DNA of 64,000 nt from Gordionus sp. m RMFG-2023 (Eukaryota; Nematomorpha; Gordioida; Chordodea; Parachordodidae), in contig NC_088777.1 of assembly GCF_954871325.1 (NCBI RefSeq), positions 54,288,703 through 54,352,702 on the forward strand, written 5' to 3'. The position numbers and the translations under genes were made by a program. Under the pieces are notes generated by a model. It made no database searches, was not told where the DNA came from, and was given only the letters and a program-made list of their open reading frames with translations. Numbering within the stretch: the first letter of the stretch is position 1; each line of letters starts with the position of its first letter. Shown in pieces: positions 58,931-64,000 of this stretch.

Positions 58931-60784
58931 CAGGCGCGTATGCAGGAATTTGGTCTGGGGGGGGATAATAAATTTTTTTAAGAAATAATATTTTTAATTA
59001 AAAATACTAAGCATAAATTTATTAGGATTAATAACTTTTCTAATACACAATTTTAAATTAATGTGAATTAAAAAAATTATATATATAAACCGGCATTTAA
59101 ATGTGAATCATAAAATATAAAGTGAATATAACCCACGATATGAATCACTTAAATGACCCAAAATTGAAATTTGAATTTTTTGAGCTTTTAAAATATATAA
59201 AGTATAAAAAATTTAAATGTTGTAAATATAAATTAATACACAAAAAGTTTCTTAGGAATAATTGTATTTTGTATGTTTTGAGCTAATTTTTCAATTATCA
59301 ATCCTTGCTTGGCGTTAAATGTCTATGAATATTCAAAAGATCCAAATCATTCAATCTACTTTCAGATGTTGTATTTCATAGGTATGTTTTTCACAGACTT
59401 GCAGGCCCGGCCCCCGAGCCGGACCGTATTTTAATTTTTTTAAATATACCCGGACCGGTCTCGTAATTTTTTTTTTAAAAAACACCTGGATTGGGCCTGA
59501 AAATTTTTTAAGAAAAAATATCCGAGCCGAGTTGTATATTTTAAAACCAAATATTTGAAATCGCCATTATTAGCTATAAATATCAAAAATAAATATAATT
59601 TATTTTAAAAAATTCGGGCTGGGCCAGCCGGGCCGGGCCTGAAAATTTTTTTAAAAAAAACCCGGGCTGGAAAAAATTTTTAGAAAAAATCTGGGCCTGG
59701 TCCTGCAAATGGTACCTCTGCAAGGCTCTGTTATTCTTCTTAAAAAAGTGAATGTTCTCTCATTAGTTTACTGAAGAGCTGCTAATATATATATATAACC
59801 ATTTTAATAATTGGGAGTATAATCTAAAATGTGTTTGAAATAAAAAGCATCCATAGCATTTTTTGGTACTGTATCAACCATAGTTAATCTTTTAATCATA
59901 GTTATTCAGCTAATAAGGCATCATAAGATATTTTAACATCTTCATGATAAAAATATAACAAATATTTATATTTTTTTTCTATCACCATATGATATTTTAT
60001 AATAGTCTTCTACTGATCCTATATTAATGTTTTGATGATGAGCTTGCTTGCTGCAAGTCGAGGGGGACAAATATTTAACACGTATAGCTCTGATTTTGAC
60101 TCAACAATAACATATAAAATATGAAATTCTTCAACAACACTAGCTCTATTTCCTTGAGTTCTAATAAAATGCTCTCCGCTATTCTCATCTTCTTAATCAA
60201 GTCAATGTTATGTTTTTGAAAAGTATTACATAAAATAGTTGTATAATTAAATAATACATTCTAATGAGAAAAAAATTTGGAATAAGTATTGAATCCAATA
60301 ATTTTCTTGCTTCTGAGGAAATATTTCTTTCAAGCCATTGTGATATTTCAGTAATAGCATTAATAATCAGCTCTTCTAACTCCAAAATAGCTGTTACTGT
60401 GGCGGAGACTCGATCTCGTTGGACAAGCTTGCAATTTTTTTCTTCCTGTTGGACAAGGAGTTTCAGAGATAATTATTATTTTATTAGAATTTAGATAAAT
60501 ATTACGCCACTAAAATTTGAAAATAATAGGTAAATTACGCCAAGGAAAACTTGAAATCGAAATTGATTGATAAAATAACTTAGTAGATGAATGTGATAAA
60601 TAAATGTAATTAAATATACACATATATATATATATATATGTATATATGAGATAAGAATAAATATTAACAAATATAAATTAATATTAACAAATAATATTTT
60701 TGAAAAATATCGGCATCTGCATTTTTTGGCTTTGGGGGGATTTGTCCCCCTGCCCCCCCCCCTCCCCCGCTGCGTACGCGCCTG
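58931..60784 (-). mobile_element. hAT element, 1854 bp, internally decayed
   Basis: The ends CAGGCGCGTATGCAGGAATT and CGCTGCGTACGCGCCTG are inverted repeats with G- or C-runs just inside, as in the 21337-25159 element. An exact 8-bp target duplication, GTTGTATT, lies at 58923-58930 and 60785-60792. The minus strand keeps only pieces of protein, such as ELEELIINAITEISQWLERN at 60385-60300. The core catalytic and dimerisation domains are lost. It also carries a nested CCGGGCC-rich insertion at 59394-59730. Confidence 0.88.
59394..59730. repeat. CCGGGCC-rich non-autonomous element nested in the hAT
   Basis: The left part CAGACTTGCAGGCCCGGCCC and the right part GGGCCTGGTCC..ACCTCTGCAAGGCTCTG are related in inverse orientation. 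The interior repeats CCGGG(C)C and CCTGAAAATTTTTT words. The right end CTGCAAATGGTACCTCTGCA is shared with 61193-61226 and, inverted, with 57628. Target duplications are not clear. Confidence 0.55.
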
Positions 60785-60961
60785 GTTGTATTGTATTCTG
60801 TTATGTATCTTCTTCCATTTACTCTAATTTAATTTCCAGATGGCTTCAAATTATCTTTATCATCTAGAATTGTTTTTAATTATAGACATTGAAAGTGATC
60901 TATTGGAACAAATTAAATTTCAAGATGACCCTTCTGCCCAGTATGTTAAATTAAATAGCAT
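60785..60961. other. Short flank, no gene seen
   Basis: It lies between the hAT and the next GC-richer repeat. Confidence 0.4.
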
Positions 60962-61226
60962 AAGTAGGGAACCAAACCGAGCCTAAACAGCCCCTGAACC
61001 GTTAACTGAACCTTAACCGAAATTTTAAACCGAAATTATCGAACGTGAATCGAGGTGAACCGTTATTAATTTCTATCCGAACAAACTGAACTGTTAAATT
61101 TTTTATCTGAACAACGTGCCCTATTTTAATTTTTAATATATCCGAACCGGGCCTATTTTTTTTAATATCTGGACTGGGCCTTTCCAGCAGGGCCACTCTG
61201 GCAAATGACACCTCTTCAGATCTCTG
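60962..61226. repeat. CCGAACC/CCGGGCC-rich element, relative of 59394-59730
   Basis: GAACCGTTAACTGAACC, AACCGAAATT and CCGAACCGGGCC words lead to an end (GGCAAATGACACCTCTTCAG and ATCTCTG) like that at 59730. A minus-strand open frame (61211-61002) is an accident of this repeat. Confidence 0.55.
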
Positions 61227-61499
61227 CCGATAAAAACAAAAAATTGAATAGATTAATTAAAATCTATTATGTCTTATTATAATTAACGAGAGGATATTCC
61301 GAATAATCTCGTATTTATTATTATGGGAATTTTTGAGCTATAACTGATGCTTCTTATAGAGACGGTCCTCGATCTTGACCACAAAGTAGACCGGGGGACC
61401 GACAGAAGGATAGTTTTACATTGCATCAAAATGTCGCAGCTCATAAGAAAACTGAATGGGATATAAAAATGCAATCAATGTATATAATATAATCATTAT

Positions 61500-61645
61500 T
61501 AATAATACCTGATCAGAATAAATTTTTATTATTTGTAAAGTATTTTGCTAAAAATCCTATTTAATAATTCAAGCGAATATCCTATATTTTTAGTTTATTT
61601 TATTTATTATTTACTAATTTACAATTAAATATTTCAGGCAAATCC
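61500..61645 (+). repeat. Direct repeat, second copy of 58440-58620
   Basis: See 58440-58620. The copy ends at CAGGCAAATC, right where the 15-bp minisatellite begins. Confidence 0.7.
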
Positions 61646-61650
61646 AATCC

Positions 61651-61725
61651 TGGCCGGGCCTTTCTTGACCTGGCATTTCTTGACCGGGCCTTTCCTGGCC
61701 TGGCCAATCCTGGCCGGGATTTCTT
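61651..61725 (+). repeat. GC-rich 15-bp minisatellite, five units
   Basis: The units are TGGCCGGGCCTTTCT, TGACCTGGCATTTCT, TGACCGGGCCTTTCC, TGGCCTGGCCAATCC and TGGCCGGGATTTCTT. On the minus strand the array continues the broken hAT frame as PGQDW/PGQER repeats. It replaces the expected end of the hAT gene. Confidence 0.9.
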
Positions 61726-61779
61726 AAATAGGTTTTTAACCTTTTCAAAGTTAAAAAAGACCTTTGATTAGTGCAGGTA

Positions 61780-62349
61780 CTAATCGGTAAAGTAGCTAAA
61801 ATAAAAAGTAATGTTTTGATATTTGGCAGGGAATCTAAAGTGCATACACATGGAAAGGGCCTGCAAAGCATTTTTAGGTCTCAAAGAGTACTCTATTTTG
61901 TCAAGATTTTTATACCAAAATTTGACATCACAAAGTAACTTATCATACGATCCTAATAAATCTTCAGAATAAAACTCTGAGATTTTCTTAATATCATCTC
62001 GCGTTTCACGTGTAATCAACAATTCAGACTTAACCGGCAGAAGAAAATAAAAACTTTTTAAAATAAAATTATGACTAATAAATCTTTCTTTTAATTTAAA
62101 TAAACATGTGTCAATAAGGGAAATTAAAATATTTATTTTATAAAAATTCTCAATCGAAGAGGCATTAATATTTAAGCGATGGGACTGTCTAGAAACTATT
62201 CTAGGTTTAAAAATTTCAATCACAAACAAATTAGTGATCTCCTTTACTTTCTCGTAAATATCATGAAATTTTTCATCCACATTTTCTCTGAAATTTGTTA
62301 ATATTTCAACAATATCCTTTGCCCTATTCATAACCTCTCTTAAATACAA
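61780..62349 (-). pseudogene. hAT transposase, region before the C-terminal dimerisation domain
   Basis: The open stretch reads EVMNRAKDIVEILTNFREN, SHNFILKSFYFLLPVKSELL, DLLGSYDKLLCDVKFWYKNL and YSLRPKNALQALSMC, then shifts frame near 61848. The expected continuation LDSLPNIKTLLFILATLPIS lies in the neighbouring frame. Closely similar to 22384-21900 of the first copy. Confidence 0.85.
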
Positions 62350-63022
62350 ATCAATTTTTTGAAGCTTGCTAAAATCATATGTATAATTAAATAAAAAATA
62401 TACACATTGAATTGATATAATTGTGGCTTCGTAATCGCCTGTAAAAAATTTTCAGCATCTGAGGAATCCTTCTCTTCGCTGGATCTGTAGGATTCGAGTG
62501 CTGCAAAAATAACTTCATATAATTCTAAGAAGAGTCTTACTGATTGTTGTCTTTCGATAAACCTAGTTGGGCAAAATCGTTTTAGTTTTTTTTTGGATTA
62601 TTTGAATCAATATCATCAAATGTTTGGATAAATAGCTGTCTCTTTTTGGGTGATATGAAAAAGTCACAAACCGACGATATTGTTTCTAAATTTTGAAAAA
62701 TATATTAAATTATAAAAAGATATCTATAATACATAATAAAATCTAATAAATTCCAATTAAATTAATAAAAATTTACCTAAACCGTTCCGGATGTCTCGAA
62801 TTTCACATGCCTCGGATATCATCAAATTTAGGCATGTGAGCTGCAGTGAACATATAAAGCGGTGCTATAAAGCTCTCTAATTCTTGACTGCACCCCCTTA
62901 TCGTGACCACTCATTGAGGGAGCTCCATCATATCCCTCTCATTAGATTTAAATTTTAATCTAGATCTTGAAGGGATGCTAAAATTTCTTTAGCTATTGCC
63001 TCTGTTAGTGTCATGTAATGCA

Positions 63023-63307
63023 TTAAATTGAACAAAGAATTCCTTCATTATAATGACCTGATTCCATGTCAACAAGCCTTATTGCTATGGATAATTGCTC
63101 TATATTCCCAACATCCGAAGTTTCATCGGCCAGAACACTAAAAAATGGTGATGCTTTCACTTTTGTAGGAATTTCTTTCAATATAAACTTATTGCATATA
63201 GATATAATTTTATTTTGAATGCATGGACTAAGGTAGGTGGCATTTTTAGCCGAGCTTTCAAAAAGCTTTATATAATTATCATTATTGTTGCATAAAAGTT
63301 TCAGCAA
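63023..63307 (-). pseudogene. hAT transposase, DUF4371 part with ADETSD motif
   Basis: It reads MLKLLCNNNDNYIKLFESSA, NATYLSPCIQNKIISIC, KVKASPFFSVLADETSDVGN and IEQLSIAIRLVDMESGHYNE. The ADE(T/A)(S/T)D segment contains an acidic residue thought to belong to the hAT catalytic triad. The matching part of the first copy is broken into two frames near 23340. Here it is uninterrupted. Confidence 0.85.
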
Positions 63308-64000
63308 TTCCTTAAAATTCCCTTAATTATGAGAAGATGAAAATGTTAAGGGGCCAGCTGATACTCTATGAGCTCTTAATGCTAAGCCCTGTCTCCCTAG
63401 CCAAATGATTGCATCAATTATTATAACTATTCTTGCTCTGTTGGTTGTAACAATATCAAATTTTTTTTATTCAATATATTAGATAATGATATTTTTTGAT
63501 TCATAGAGATATTTTAAAGCATCAGATATCTCACAAGAATTGAGATGATATAAATTTTATTGATGATAATTAAAATTTTCAAGAGCCTCTTTCCATCTTG
63601 TATATACTTGACTTACCAATGTTTTGAGTTTTCGTTACCCGGTTCCAGCATATCCTGGTGAAAAAATGATGCACACTTTACAAAAAGCACTCTTTTCATT
63701 AGCCGAATAAACAAGCCACTTATATTTGTTAAGCCACGATGTTTAAAATGTTAAATTTCTTTTATCCAAGGACAATGGAAATTTATAGCATTTGCCAGGT
63801 GTCCAAATATTTTCAATAGCTAACAATTTATTATTATCATTTTTAAATTGAAAATTTAAGTATAATGAAATATCTTTTTGAAGACATTAATTTTCTATAT
63901 TTTTTTTAAAATTTTTAAATATATATTTCAATGTGAATTGTAGAATTCAGATTTTAGAAGCACAACTAGAAAAGAATATAGTTTATTAAAAATATATCTT

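Larger units (their letters stand above)
61719..64000 (-). mobile_element. Second copy of the 3.8-kb hAT family, truncated at its 3' end and by the window edge
   Basis: It matches 21863-24110 throughout. It has a zinc-finger region near 63760-63600, a DUF4371 part with FFSVLADETSDVGNIEQLSI (63161-63100), a helical middle (62349-61850) and the start of the hAT dimerisation domain (FILATLPISTCTNQRSFLTL near 61810-61750). Homology ends abruptly after KTYLRN at 61719, and the element's last ~60 codons and left inverted end are missing. The 5' exons lie beyond 64000. Frame breaks differ from those of the other copy (for example near 61848 and 62350), so the two decayed independently. Confidence 0.88.

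Noticed and set aside
61002-61211. Minus-strand 69-codon gene
   Set aside because: It is produced by the CCGAACC/CCGGGCC repeat and has no independent support.

Overview
The window is about 64 kb of very AT-rich nuclear DNA from an invertebrate animal, most likely an arthropod. The evidence is spliced genes with GT..AG introns, a recognisable animal PI4KA 3' end, cysteine-rich EB-module-like exons, many hAT transposons and non-LTR retrotransposons, and a nuclear copy of mitochondrial DNA with cox1 directly followed by cox2, read with the invertebrate mitochondrial code. The species cannot be named from this alone. One 10-N assembly gap lies at 12486-12495.

Host genes. (1) Four + strand exons between 650 and 4464 each encode one six-cysteine unit, and every one is flanked by phase-1 introns. 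This is the middle of a secreted or extracellular multi-unit gene whose ends are not seen. (2) The last three exons of phosphatidylinositol 4-kinase III alpha (PI4KA) lie at 28333-28453, 30123-30282 and 30492-30717 (+). They carry the catalytic loop, the DFG motif and the C-terminus. Earlier PI4KA exons were not found. (3) Three weak candidates (around 11.7-12.2 kb, 12.3-12.6 kb and 33.5-33.7 kb) cannot be named.

Mobile DNA fills most of the rest. Between 19.6 and 27.7 kb two copies of one LINE with a restriction-like endonuclease (R2/NeSL-like) lie tail to tail. The + copy was cut by a complete 3.8-kb hAT element (21337-25159, 8-bp target duplication) and by a 278-bp hAT-like MITE (25454-25731, 8-bp duplication). 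The 3.8-kb hAT contains four tandemly duplicated mini-exons. A second copy of the same hAT runs off the right end, and another hAT (58931-60784) has its own target duplications. Further non-autonomous elements with inverted ends lie at 13413-13878, 30982-31524, 42461-42900 and 48137-48797. An RTE-type LINE 3' end lies at 56003-57010. Decayed Ty3/gypsy fragments lie near 8.5-10.0, 37.9-38.1 and 53.2-54.5 kb. A 1.77-kb fold-back structure (49314-51082) contains a nested inverted-repeat element carrying a tRNA-like SINE head.

A nuclear mitochondrial insertion (cox1 plus cox2, minus strand, about 16.1-17.9 kb) has a second, nearly identical 165-bp cox2 fragment at 37.2 kb. Both sit beside copies of the same dispersed ~550-bp LTR-like repeat. 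Long stretches between these features are plain AT-rich DNA in which I see no gene.
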